Assembly: GCA_937884635.1 (NCBI GenBank)
Contig: CALGBW010000026.1
Coordinates: forward strand, 1-47,540
Direction of reading: 5' to 3'
DNA: 47,540 nucleotides
Source: an uncultured Chlamydiaceae bacterium
GTDB taxonomy: Bacteria; Chlamydiota; Chlamydiia; Chlamydiales; Chlamydiaceae
The notes under the pieces were generated by a model. The model saw nothing but the letters and a program-made list of their open reading frames with translations. It was not told the origin of the DNA and did not search any database. The stretch's first letter is position 1; every line of letters starts with the position of its first letter. Made by a program: the position numbers and the translations under genes. Below are positions 25,597 to 33,443 of this stretch, in pieces.

Positions 25597-26830
25597 GGAG
25601 CCTCCTTACATAGACGCGTCGCACACAATTAGGAGCTGCATCCAAAACTTGGAATATGAAGTTATTCCAGGATAACTTCGCTCCCGTAGAGGGAATAGAG
25701 CCGATTTGCTCTGTCAACCAGCCTCCCAGGGTAGCGCTATTGTTATAGGTTGGTAGATCAACGTGAAACACCTCTGCGAACTCACTGAGTTCTAAAGCTC
25801 CTGCTGCTATAATGATATCTTTTCCTGACATGGTATATAGTACACGCTCTTCTCGTTCATCTATGATTTCTCCAGAAACGATTTCGAATAAATCATTCTG
25901 AGTAATCAAACCTTCTATTGATCCATATTCATCAATGATCATTCCTAAAGTCTCTTCATTAGCAGCTAGGTGGCAAAGAGCTGTCTTGGCAGAGATTGTT
26001 TCTGGCATGTAATAAGGTTTACATAACAGGGAAAGGAGTTCGTTTGGTGACTCTATGGGTTTTTCATGCAGTAGTAGAGCTTTGGCTGTGCAAATTCCTA
26101 GTAGGTTTTGCAGGTTATCATTACATACGGGGACTCGAGAGCAATGTTGATCTGCAAATAGCTGGTATAGGTTTTCGATGGGTGTTTGAATATCATAAAA
26201 CAGCACATCCTGGCGTGGTTTCATGCGTTCTTTTACACAGCAATCTCCTAGAGAAAGATAACCAAAAAGTAAGTGACTCTCATCCTGGCTAATTAAGCCA
26301 AAATCTTTGCAACTTTTCAGAACGGCTTTGAGTTCTTGTGGTTGGATGATATCTAATTTTCGAGCCGGAAGCATTTTCTGAATGATGTAGTTAATCCCTA
26401 TAATAGCCCAGTGCAATAAAGGACTTAAAACTGTAATAAAGACTTGTACTATTGGAGCTACGTAACGAGCAATTTGTATGTTATAGGGTAGTGCTACGGC
26501 TTTAGGGAGGATTTCTCCAAGAACGAGCGTAAGGGCTAAGGGTAACCCAACGGTAGAAAGCAGGGAGGCATTTGCTCCGGCTAAATTGGCAACACAGTTT
26601 TGAATGCCAATATTTACCCCGATATCCAAGAAAATTAGAGTGATCAGCAAGTGATGGGGGTGGGATAGGAGAAGGGCTACTCGCTTTTGCTTGACTGATT
26701 TGGATCGTTTATAATGAGAGATTAATGAGGTTGGGATAGAAAACAAAGCGATTTGGGAGAGAGAGATGAAACCTGAGAAAAAAAGGAAGAAAATGGTTAA
26801 GAGAACAGATAAGGTGGTCGAAATCATCAT
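25589..26830 (-). CDS. DUF21-CBS membrane protein (CorC/TlyC-like), first of a pair
   Basis: 413 residues with the same plan as its neighbour. DUF21 helices form the N-terminus (ISTTLSVLLTIFFLFFSGFI), with GEILPKAVALPY as the family signature (LxEILPK). A CBS pair follows, holding the typical VPVCNDNLQNLLGI and DEYGSIEGLIT, and then a C-terminal CorC/HlyC domain with LPTYNNSATLGGWL. The DEYG and TLGG motifs mark it as the more canonical member of the pair. The start is the ATG at 26830 or the adjacent ATG at 26827. Two paralogues in an overlapping operon suggest a heterodimeric membrane transporter or regulator. Confidence 0.82.
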   Translation of the reverse strand: MMISTTLSVLLTIFFLFFSGFISLSQIALFSIPTSLISHYKRSKSVKQKRVALLLSHPHHLLITLIFLDIGVNIGIQNCVANLAGANASLLSTVGLPLALTLVLGEILPKAVALPYNIQIARYVAPIVQVFITVLSPLLHWAIIGINYIIQKMLPARKLDIIQPQELKAVLKSCKDFGLISQDESHLLFGYLSLGDCCVKERMKPRQDVLFYDIQTPIENLYQLFADQHCSRVPVCNDNLQNLLGICTAKALLLHEKPIESPNELLSLLCKPYYMPETISAKTALCHLAANEETLGMIIDEYGSIEGLITQNDLFEIVSGEIIDEREERVLYTMSGKDIIIAAGALELSEFAEVFHVDLPTYNNSATLGGWLTEQIGSIPSTGAKLSWNNFIFQVLDAAPNCVRRVYVRRLHD

Positions 26831-27085
26831 ATAGTGACAAGAGCCTCTAAATAGGCAACAAGTCTAATTCTCCTAGTTTCAAATGGAAATGGTATCCACA
26901 TATTGCCTTATGTAAGTTCTATCATGCCATATGATTCATTAAAAGAAGCTTTTCTTTTTTAGGAGGAACAATATAGTGATGAGTCTCTGGGTTTTGTAAT
27001 AGCAAAAAACAGAATTTATCTTATTTTATAAGTATCTTAGTACTTTCTTTTAATACAAAGTTTGAGGGTAGAGTATTCAGATGTA
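26831..27085. other. Intergenic region with a strong ribosome-binding site before a seven-codon ORF
   Basis: Between the AsmA-like gene and the DUF21-CBS pair. AGGAGG at 26961-26966 is followed by GTG at 26976 and ATG at 26979, opening a short plus-strand frame MMSLWVL ending at TAA (26997-26999). This may be a leader peptide, a remnant of a lost gene, or chance. Nothing else is seen. Confidence 0.25.
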
Positions 27086-27862
27086 TTAACGGAAAAAAAA
27101 CTCTCTAATCAAGCCCACTACTTCTTCTGTAGATTGTGAAGGATAAGGGTAGTTAAGGTCTTTTTTACGGGAGGCGGAAATAAAGTATCCTCTAGCTAGA
27201 TTGGATAGGGGTTTAACGATATCTCCTGGCAGATTTGCTTGATAGATGCTTTCTTCAACAGCTAGGTATAAGAGAGATTTAATTGCTGTATCTAAAGAAG
27301 GAAGATGAGGGTTATGTGTGTTGCAACGGAACTCTAACATAGGGAGAACAAAAACTGGGAAATCCTTCTGGTTCGATTTAAACCCTTGTATTCTTGTATT
27401 GATGAACTGACAGCGACGAATGAGAATAGGAAGAGTGTCAATCTTTGAGGTATAAGAGAGGTCATCATGAAGCTCTTGAATTTGTAGAAATCCATTCCAA
27501 AGAAGTTGCCAATTAGTTTTAGAGGAATTGGATTCGAAAGGAAAGAAAGTTAAGGAAGCCCCTTGTATAGTCAAGTCAGAAATTTCTACTTTCTTTGAAA
27601 TCAACATTGAGAGAAGCGAAAAGCGAACTTTAACGTATTCGGCTTCTAAAGCATAAGGGAAACGCTTGATTGTTGTAGGACGGTTATGGATGCATAAATG
27701 CCGAATTTTAATGCCAGATAATCTAGGTGATACACAACCTACGGAGACTTGTGTGTGCAATTTCTGGGAAAGCCAATGTTCTACAAGGCTATCTTTCCGT
27801 ATCCAGAGATATCCCAGGATACAAATAAAAATAAGAAGAACATTTTTTAATAGCTTAAACAT
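27086..27862 (-). CDS. AsmA-like single-anchor exported protein
   Basis: 258 residues. The N-terminus has one uncleaved hydrophobic anchor (LKNVLLIFICILGYLWI), followed directly by a domain whose phrases resemble AsmA/DUF-type envelope lipid-transport proteins: GIKIRHLCIHN, AEYVKVRFSLLSML and KKVEISDLTIQGASLTFFPF. These are the alternating beta-strand patterns seen in AsmA N-termini. It is much shorter than AsmA itself. The ATG at 27862 is the only good start. It sits between the DUF21-CBS pair and groEL on the same strand, separated from groEL by a terminator. The function is inferred only from this weak resemblance; conserved hypothetical is the safe label. Confidence 0.6.
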   Translation of the reverse strand: MFKLLKNVLLIFICILGYLWIRKDSLVEHWLSQKLHTQVSVGCVSPRLSGIKIRHLCIHNRPTTIKRFPYALEAEYVKVRFSLLSMLISKKVEISDLTIQGASLTFFPFESNSSKTNWQLLWNGFLQIQELHDDLSYTSKIDTLPILIRRCQFINTRIQGFKSNQKDFPVFVLPMLEFRCNTHNPHLPSLDTAIKSLLYLAVEESIYQANLPGDIVKPLSNLARGYFISASRKKDLNYPYPSQSTEEVVGLIREFFFR

Positions 27863-27917
27863 GTGTGAACGAAAGGCTTTAATTCGTCATTCACAATAGA
27901 GCAATAAATAAATATTA

Positions 27918-27954
27918 GAAAGAGAGAAAAGCTCCTTTCTTGGGGAAAGGAGCT
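27918..27954 (-). terminator. Intrinsic terminator of the groES-groEL operon
   Basis: On the minus strand AGCTCCTTTC (27954-27945) pairs with GAAAGGAGCT (27939-27930), a perfect 10-bp stem with a 5-nt loop, followed by TTTCTCTCTTTC. It begins about 10 bp after the groEL stop. Confidence 0.88.
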
Positions 27955-27964
27955 CAATGAGGAA

Positions 27965-29599
27965 TTAATAATCCATTCCAGCGCCTGGCATTGCTGGTGC
28001 AGCAGAAGATTTTTCTTCTGGAATATCAGCAATCAAAGCTTCTGTTGTTAAGAGTAAACCAGCAACGGAAGCAGCACTTTCTAAAGCAGATCGTGTTACT
28101 TTAGCTGGGTCTAAGATACCAGCTTCAAGCATATCTGTGTAAGCGTCACGTAAAGCATCATAACCTTCATTTGCTGAACGGGAAAGAACTTGTTGGCAAA
28201 TGATTGCACCTTCTTTTCCTGCGTTAGCAGCAATTTGTTTTAAAGGAGCTGACAAAGCTTTAAGGATGATGCGAGCGCCAATTTGCTCATCTTCATTGGA
28301 CAACATAGGAAGGAAAGCCTCTAAAGTAGGAATGCAGCGTAGCAGAGCTGTACCACCACCAGGTAGAATACCTTCTTCAACAGCAGCTAAAGTAGCGTGT
28401 TGAGCATCATCTACACGGTCTTTTTTCTCTTTCATTTCAATTTCTGTGGCAGCACCGACGCGGATTACGGCAACCCCACCAGATAGTTTAGCTAAACGTT
28501 CTTGGAGCTTCTCCTTATCATAGTCAGAAGAACTTTCTTCGATTTGTTTCTTAATGTTTTCGCATCGGGCATCAAGATCTTGTTTATTGCCCAAGCCTTC
28601 TACAATCGTCGTATCTTCTTTAGAAACGATAACTTTCTTAGCTTTACCTAACATGGATAAAGTTGTATTTTCTAACTTCATTCCAAGTTCTTCGCTAATT
28701 AGCTGACCGCCAGTGAGGATGGCAATATCTTCCAACATAGCTCTTCTTCTGTCTCCAAAACCAGGAGCTTTCACAGCACAAACTCTGAAACCAGCCCGAA
28801 TTCGGTTTACAACGAGAGTAGCTAATGCTTCGCCTTCAATATCTTCAGCGATGATTAATAGAGGGCGACCTGCCTCTGCAACTTGTTGTAAAACTGGGAG
28901 GAAGTCTTTAATGCCAGAAATTTTCTTATCATAAATGAGGATGAGAGCTTCCTCAAGAACGCACTCTTGTGTTTCTGGATTTGTAGAAAAATAACTAGAA
29001 AGATAACCGCGGTTGAAGTTCATTCCTTCGACAACATCTAAGACAGTTTCGAAACCTTTAGCTTCTTCTACTGTGATAGAACCATTTTTCCCTACTTTTT
29101 CCATTGCTTCAGCAATCAGATTTCCAATTTCAGCATCATTGTTAGCAGAAATTGTTGCAACTTGAGCAATTTCTTTGTGGTGTTGTACTGGCTTGCTGAT
29201 TTTTTTAATTTGATCAACAACAACTTTTACAGCTTTGTCAATCCCTCTTTTTAGATCCATAGGGTTAGCACCAGCTGTAACATTTCTTAAGCCTTCGCTA
29301 TAAATAGCTTCTGCCAGAACAGTAGCAGTTGTGGTTCCATCACCAGCCTTGTCAGCTGTTTTGCTGGCCACTTCTTTTACCATTTGAGCGCCCATGTTTT
29401 CGTGTTTATCTTCGAGCTCAATTTCTTTGGCAACAGTAACCCCGTCTTTAGTAACTTGAGGAGACCCAAAGCTTTTATCTATCACAACGTGACGTCCTTT
29501 TGGTCCTAAAGTAACTTTTACAGCTTCTGCAAGAGTCTTCACTCCTCTGTGAATTTTTTTTCTAGCTTCTTCATTATATTTGATATTTTTTGCTGCCAT
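27965..29599 (-). CDS. groEL: 60-kDa chaperonin GroEL (copy linked to groES)
   Basis: ATP-dependent folding chamber subunit. 544 residues, normal length, opening with AAKNIKYNEEARKKIHRG and containing DGTTTATVLAEAI (ATP site) and GEGALA-like EGEALATLVVNRIRAG segments. The C-terminus ends PGAGMDY instead of the (GGM)n tail of E. coli, which is usual in Chlamydia. It lies 34 bp behind groES in one operon. Chlamydia carry two further divergent groEL genes elsewhere; the link to groES and the intact ATP site identify this as the functional chaperonin. Confidence 0.98.
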   Translation of the reverse strand: MAAKNIKYNEEARKKIHRGVKTLAEAVKVTLGPKGRHVVIDKSFGSPQVTKDGVTVAKEIELEDKHENMGAQMVKEVASKTADKAGDGTTTATVLAEAIYSEGLRNVTAGANPMDLKRGIDKAVKVVVDQIKKISKPVQHHKEIAQVATISANNDAEIGNLIAEAMEKVGKNGSITVEEAKGFETVLDVVEGMNFNRGYLSSYFSTNPETQECVLEEALILIYDKKISGIKDFLPVLQQVAEAGRPLLIIAEDIEGEALATLVVNRIRAGFRVCAVKAPGFGDRRRAMLEDIAILTGGQLISEELGMKLENTTLSMLGKAKKVIVSKEDTTIVEGLGNKQDLDARCENIKKQIEESSSDYDKEKLQERLAKLSGGVAVIRVGAATEIEMKEKKDRVDDAQHATLAAVEEGILPGGGTALLRCIPTLEAFLPMLSNEDEQIGARIILKALSAPLKQIAANAGKEGAIICQQVLSRSANEGYDALRDAYTDMLEAGILDPAKVTRSALESAASVAGLLLTTEALIADIPEEKSSAAPAMPGAGMDY

Positions 29600-29633
29600 C
29601 TCGGGCTCCTTAACTTTCTAATTATCTTATCAA

Positions 29634-29942
29634 CTATTGCAGAATTGCCATAACTTCACTTGTTTGAACGATCACGCACTCTTCGCCATTTATGGAGACT
29701 TCTTGACCAGCGTATTTATCAATCAAAACAATATCGCCAACTTTCATTTCGAAAGGAATTACATTACCATCTTTGTCTCTTGCTCCAGTACCTAAAGCAA
29801 GGACTTCCGCTCTGTCTTGTTTCTTTTTCGCTGTATCTGGAAGAATAATACCGCCTCTAGCCATGGCAGCTTCCTCTTCTCTTTTCACTAAAATCCGATC
29901 TCCCAAGGGCTTAATTTTAAGCGCTATTGCTTGTTCTGACAT
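29634..29942 (-). CDS. groES: 10-kDa co-chaperonin GroES
   Basis: 102 residues. The protein has the mobile-loop region VKREEEAAMARGGIILPDTA with the GroEL-binding hydrophobic IIL tripeptide, and the roof/beta-barrel strands KVGDIVLIDKYAGQEV. Length fits (about 95-102). It is the first gene of the groES-groEL operon, with a 524-bp gap to the next gene upstream. Confidence 0.97.
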   Translation of the reverse strand: MSEQAIALKIKPLGDRILVKREEEAAMARGGIILPDTAKKKQDRAEVLALGTGARDKDGNVIPFEMKVGDIVLIDKYAGQEVSINGEECVIVQTSEVMAILQ

Positions 29943-30466
29943 ACCGATGAGTCCTTTAGTTATTTTTATGTTTCAAAGATTTAGTAACCTGACATACTCC
30001 CTAGAATGCAAGGTTCCTAATAGGAACAAGAAGTGAGTTTTCGATGAGGGAACGAGTCTCTGCATCGAGGCTGTGTCACAACCTGAATTAGAATATAGGA
30101 TTCCTGTAGCTTCCAATAACATCCAAGAGATCGGGTTAAAATTACGGAAACGCAATACGGAATCACTGTTTTAAGCTACGTGAACTAACACCGCTTATCA
30201 GTGCGGCCATACCGTAATCAAGCGTCATCCGAACGCTGCATCCCACCATGAAAGTTGATTTTAGAGAGGTTGTGATGGGTGTAAAGTATTTATACTTAGT
30301 CTCTACATATACAGGAGAACGATAACAAAAGCTTTTGTTTTTTGGCAATAATTTAGCACTTCGCTTGTTTAAGTGATGTTTTTTTGATTTTCCTTAGGAA
30401 AAATTAACAGCTGCTGGGATGAAGAATTAGGGAAGCTTTAGTGAAAATGGACTTATCATTTAGAAC
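29943..30466. promoter_or_regulatory. 524-bp gap upstream of groES, holding a CIRCE-like element
   Basis: No secure gene. Two short minus-strand ORFs (about 60 codons each, 29973-30155 and 30163-30348) lie here in different frames and lack ribosome-binding sites; the second reads moderately protein-like near its end (MTLDYGMAALISGVSS). In other Chlamydia I recall pepF lying upstream of groES, so this gap may mark a lost gene. A perfect GTTCCT-AAT-AGGAAC inverted repeat lies near 30011-30025 and a CIRCE-like site at 30353-30379. Confidence 0.4.
30353..30379. promoter_or_regulatory. CIRCE-like element (possible HrcA site)
   Basis: TTAGCACTT, a 9-nt spacer, then AAGTGATGT. The CIRCE consensus is TTAGCACTC-N9-GAGTGCTAA, so the left half differs at one position, the spacer is exact and the right half is degenerate at four. 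HrcA controls groE in Chlamydia through CIRCE. The distance to groES (about 410 bp) is larger than expected, so the assignment is tentative. Confidence 0.4.
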
Positions 30467-31228
30467 TTAGAAAGGGTTTTGTGTGTCAATAAATAGTGAT
30501 GGAATAGATTCCGGTAGTTGCTCATTTAACCATGTTGTTAAAGCTTTAGGACCCACTTTTTCTGTTATTGTGTGTCCAAAAGACAAAAAGTTAATTTTAT
30601 TTTCAAAAGATAATGACCAGGCAGGTTCATCAAAGTTGCCAGAAATGAAACAATCAACGTGTTGGGATGCAGCAGTAGAAATTTCTTTGTAAGCGCCACC
30701 AGATATTAATGCGGCTGAGGAAATGAAGTCTATCCCTCCTAATGCTTTTGCTTGGACAGGTGCTTCATAATAAGAAGAGAGGACTTGGGCGAACTCTTCT
30801 ATATGGATAGATGGGAAGGTTCCTTGGACTCCTAATTGTGGAAGATAACTGCCGAATGGCTGTACATTTTCCCATCCTAAGTCTAAAGCCACCTTCCAGT
30901 TATTTCCAATGGTTGGGTGAGCATCTAAAGGAAGATGGTAAGCGATCAGAGAGATGTTATGTTGTATTAACAGCCTAATTCTTTCATATAAAATTCCTGT
31001 AATGGGATAAGGCATACCTTTCCAAAACACTCCATGGTGGACAATAAGAGTAGATACTTTATGTTCTATCGCTTTTTGGATTGTTGCTAAGTCTGCTGAT
31101 ACTGCCACTCCAATTTTGGTCACTGGTTGTTCAGAAGAGCCTACTTGTAGCCCATTAGGGCCATAATCATTAAAGCTACTTGTAGAAAGTAAGTTGTCTA
31201 ATATTTCTATAAGAGTATGAATTTGCAT
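30467..31228 (-). CDS. Nif3-like dinuclear metal-centre protein (YbgI/DUF34 family)
   Basis: 253 residues of the widely conserved NIF3/GTP cyclohydrolase I type 2 family. Metal-binding residues are visible: HHG in STLIVHHGVFWKG, Asp in YHLPLDAHPTIGNN and, near the C-terminus, His in LSFGHTITEKVGPKAL. Length is that of the short bacterial type (about 250) without an inserted PII-like domain. The biochemical role is unsettled; repair of damaged metabolites or metal handling has been proposed. Its ATG directly follows the pkn1 stop codon (TAAATG on the minus strand), so translation is probably coupled to pkn1. Confidence 0.88.
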   Translation of the reverse strand: MQIHTLIEILDNLLSTSSFNDYGPNGLQVGSSEQPVTKIGVAVSADLATIQKAIEHKVSTLIVHHGVFWKGMPYPITGILYERIRLLIQHNISLIAYHLPLDAHPTIGNNWKVALDLGWENVQPFGSYLPQLGVQGTFPSIHIEEFAQVLSSYYEAPVQAKALGGIDFISSAALISGGAYKEISTAASQHVDCFISGNFDEPAWSLSFENKINFLSFGHTITEKVGPKALTTWLNEQLPESIPSLFIDTQNPF

Positions 31229-33070
31229 TTACACGTCCTTGGCACAACGGAATCCGTAGGTGCTATTCACCGCTCCAGGATTATTACGGTGACGGTGGGC
31301 ACAGCGAAGATCATCACGGAGGCTTTTCCAGCAGCCACCACGAAGTACCCGATAGACACCTTGAGCAGGGCCTTTGGGGTTATTGGGTTCTTGAGCAGAT
31401 GTTTCATAAAAGTCATAGCCATACCAATCAGAACACCACTCATATACATTTCCAGCCATATCATACAGGCCATAGGCGTTAGCAGGATAACTCATAACTG
31501 TTGTCGTATCGGCGCTAAAGAAATTGGCTTGAGTTTTATCGATGTTGTTTCCACAAGGATAAAGGCCTTGTATGCCTCCGTATGCGGCGATCTCCCACTC
31601 AGCTTCTGTGGGTAGCCGTTTACCTACCCAGTTTGCATATCCGTAAGCACCATACCAAGTTATCCCTACTACGGGATGTTTAGCATAACCTGGTTCTATG
31701 ATTAGTTTGCCGGAACGTCGTTGTATTCGAGAATCCTTTAGACGAATTAATTCATTACAATGAGCGTCTTGTTCACTTCCTACGAAGTCCAAAAAGCGCA
31801 CAAATTGCTCGTTTGTCACAGGATGAATATCTAGGAAAAAACCTGGTAAAGAGATTTTGTGAACGGGGTATTCATCGCGTTGATAATCTCGATTACCTCT
31901 GAAAAACTCCCCTCCTGGAATAAACATCATTTCTGTGAACAGGGGTTGCGGTTTAATGGTTTGCTCACTTTCTTTCACATACTTATTTACTACAGGTTCT
32001 CTTACAAGTAAGGTCTGTAAGGCTTGAGAATAACTGTCGCTTTCTTGACACGTTTCTTGCGAATCAGAAATGGTTGTATCCATTGCTTCATCTATAGATT
32101 TTGCTGCTACTAATACGAATTCCGGTTGTTCGGTTGCTTGATCTAGAATTTGCTCCTCGTGTTGTAGTAACGATTGTGGTGTAGGAAGCATAGGGGATTC
32201 AGGTTCATTGGTAATAATTCGTAAAGGCTCTTCGCAAGCATGTAAAGCATTTTGAAGTTGTATGCTGGGTGATTTTTTCGATAGGAGAGGAGACAACCGC
32301 GTGGCGCGAGCCTGAGGCAATGGAGTAAGGCATGCCTTAAGTAATTTATCCCAATCATACGTGTGATTGGGGAATGCTTGATTAGGCATGGGGAAACAGC
32401 CTTGAGGATATGTCTTAAAGAGTAGGTAGTACGCAATCACTCCAAAAGCATAAACATCATTTTGTATGGAGTTAGAAGGTTCTTCTGGCGTTTCAAAAAA
32501 AAGAAGTTCTTTTAATTGCTCTAGCTTTCTTTCACGAAAAGTCTCTTCTACTAACCTCTGCTTTAAGAAAAAGGAAAATCCTACTTCGGGGAGCAGTATT
32601 TTTGGGGTGTCAGAAGAAGCATCGATAAAAACAGAATGTAAATTAAGCCCCCCATGGATTAAATCATGTTCGTGAGCATAATCTAGTGTTGCGGCCAGTT
32701 GGCTGATCAAGGTTACAATAAGCTGTTCGGATAGGATGGTCGTGCTTCTACTAAGATATTGGGCTAAAGAGAGAGTATGGGAGTATTTTTGCGCAATAAC
32801 AATGAAGTATTTTCCTTCAATCTGAGATACATTCTCTATGGGCAATAAGTGAGGATGTGATAGAGCGGCTAATCGAATAATAGTTTGGTGAAAGTCATTC
32901 ATGAATATTTCAGATTCTGTCACTTGTTCTGACAGAATTTTCAAAACAACACGTTTTTTTACAAGACGATGCTCTGCTAGAACATCTTTGCTCCAAAAGT
33001 AGTCTCTCAGAGGGCAGATTATTTTATAATCGCCTAAAAACTCTGGTTCAACTCTATTTGTGCTTTCCAT
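31229..33070 (-). CDS. pkn1: Pkn1-type protein: kinase-like domain plus sulfatase-modifying-factor domain
   Basis: 613 residues. Residues 1-260 fold like a Hanks-type kinase: the ATP-anchoring Lys44 in VVLKIL and an APE-like/F-helix segment (NDVYAFGVIAYYLLF) are recognisable. But the glycine loop is absent, the HRD-K-N catalytic loop reads HGGLNLHSV (139-147; Asp and Asn missing) and DFG reads EVG. Residues 380-613 form a formylglycine-generating-enzyme/SUMF1 domain (FIPGGEFFRGN, GKRLPTEAEWEIAAYGG, DMAGNVYEWCSDWY, VLRGGCWKS, GFRCAKD) that lacks the clustered Cys pair of catalytic FGE. It matches Pkn1 (CT145) of C. trachomatis by fusion type. Published work reported activity for C. trachomatis Pkn1; from sequence alone this protein looks like a pseudokinase. 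A noncoding repeat lies 73 bp upstream. Confidence 0.88.
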   Translation of the reverse strand: MESTNRVEPEFLGDYKIICPLRDYFWSKDVLAEHRLVKKRVVLKILSEQVTESEIFMNDFHQTIIRLAALSHPHLLPIENVSQIEGKYFIVIAQKYSHTLSLAQYLSRSTTILSEQLIVTLISQLAATLDYAHEHDLIHGGLNLHSVFIDASSDTPKILLPEVGFSFFLKQRLVEETFRERKLEQLKELLFFETPEEPSNSIQNDVYAFGVIAYYLLFKTYPQGCFPMPNQAFPNHTYDWDKLLKACLTPLPQARATRLSPLLSKKSPSIQLQNALHACEEPLRIITNEPESPMLPTPQSLLQHEEQILDQATEQPEFVLVAAKSIDEAMDTTISDSQETCQESDSYSQALQTLLVREPVVNKYVKESEQTIKPQPLFTEMMFIPGGEFFRGNRDYQRDEYPVHKISLPGFFLDIHPVTNEQFVRFLDFVGSEQDAHCNELIRLKDSRIQRRSGKLIIEPGYAKHPVVGITWYGAYGYANWVGKRLPTEAEWEIAAYGGIQGLYPCGNNIDKTQANFFSADTTTVMSYPANAYGLYDMAGNVYEWCSDWYGYDFYETSAQEPNNPKGPAQGVYRVLRGGCWKSLRDDLRCAHRHRNNPGAVNSTYGFRCAKDV

Positions 33071-33142
33071 GAATATCCTTATGATTTTCGGGCAGAAAGC
33101 CCACTATTTTATTAGTGGATGAAGGCCTGTTAACTTTTCAGC

Positions 33143-33196
33143 ATTGTTGTTTAGTTTGTATTTTGTTTTCAATATCTCTCTGAAAAAAGGGAAGGA
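33143..33196. repeat. 54-bp repeat, copy 1 (upstream of pkn1 and guaB)
   Basis: About 46 of 54 positions match copy 2 at 38623-38675 in the same orientation, with one single-base gap. This includes an exact 20-base core TCTCTGAAAAAAGGGAAGGA and the 11-base TTTGTTTTCAA. Read on the minus strand it contains TTGAAA, a possible -35 box, 73 bp upstream of pkn1. Confidence 0.8.
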
Positions 33197-33311
33197 TGTT
33201 TAGGAATATCAATTTAGTAGAACGCTTAAAGTCGTATATGGATCACCTTAATTTGATTTAGGAAGTTTTGCTGCTAACAATCCCTGAAGTTTGAGCATTA
33301 TAACTACTAAA

Positions 33312-33340
33312 TTGTTAGTAGTCTCGTTTTCTTCTAGATA
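33312..33340 (+). promoter_or_regulatory. Predicted sigma-66 promoter of guaB-guaA-add
   Basis: TTGTTA (33312-33317), a 17-bp spacer and TAGATA (33335-33340) fit the main chlamydial sigma factor consensus. Transcription would begin near 33347 and give a leader of about 97 nt that contains the 9-bp inverted repeat. Confidence 0.55.
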
Positions 33341-33401
33341 AAAAAGCTCTCTTTAATGTAGGTTTCTCCTCATTTACACACCGAAAATGGTCCTGTTTAG
33401 A

Positions 33402-33426
33402 TGTGAGAAACAATCCATTTCTCACA
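33402..33426. promoter_or_regulatory. Perfect 9-bp inverted repeat just before guaB; candidate operator or RNA hairpin
   Basis: TGTGAGAAA, spacer CAATCCA, TTTCTCACA. The second arm ends 17 bp before the guaB ATG at 33444 and the whole element lies about 55 bp downstream of the predicted start of transcription. It could bind a dimeric repressor, or fold as a 9-bp hairpin in the mRNA and hinder ribosome entry. I recall no described purine regulator in Chlamydia. Confidence 0.6.
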
Positions 33427-33443
33427 CCTCTTATGGTTTTTCT

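Larger units (their letters stand above)
33071..33443. promoter_or_regulatory. Divergent region between pkn1 and guaB
   Basis: 373 bp without a gene. From left to right it holds the pkn1 upstream region with the first copy of a 54-bp repeat (33143-33196), a promoter-like pair reading towards guaB (33312-33340) and a perfect 9-bp inverted repeat (33402-33426). Each is listed separately. Confidence 0.6.

Noticed and set aside
29973..30348. Two ~60-codon ORFs upstream of groES as a real gene
   Set aside because: They are in different frames, lack ribosome-binding sites and show no recognisable motif; reported only as possible remnants in the gap.
29943..30466. Gap upstream of groES as tmRNA or RNase P RNA
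   Set aside because: None of the conserved sequence blocks of either RNA could be found on either strand.
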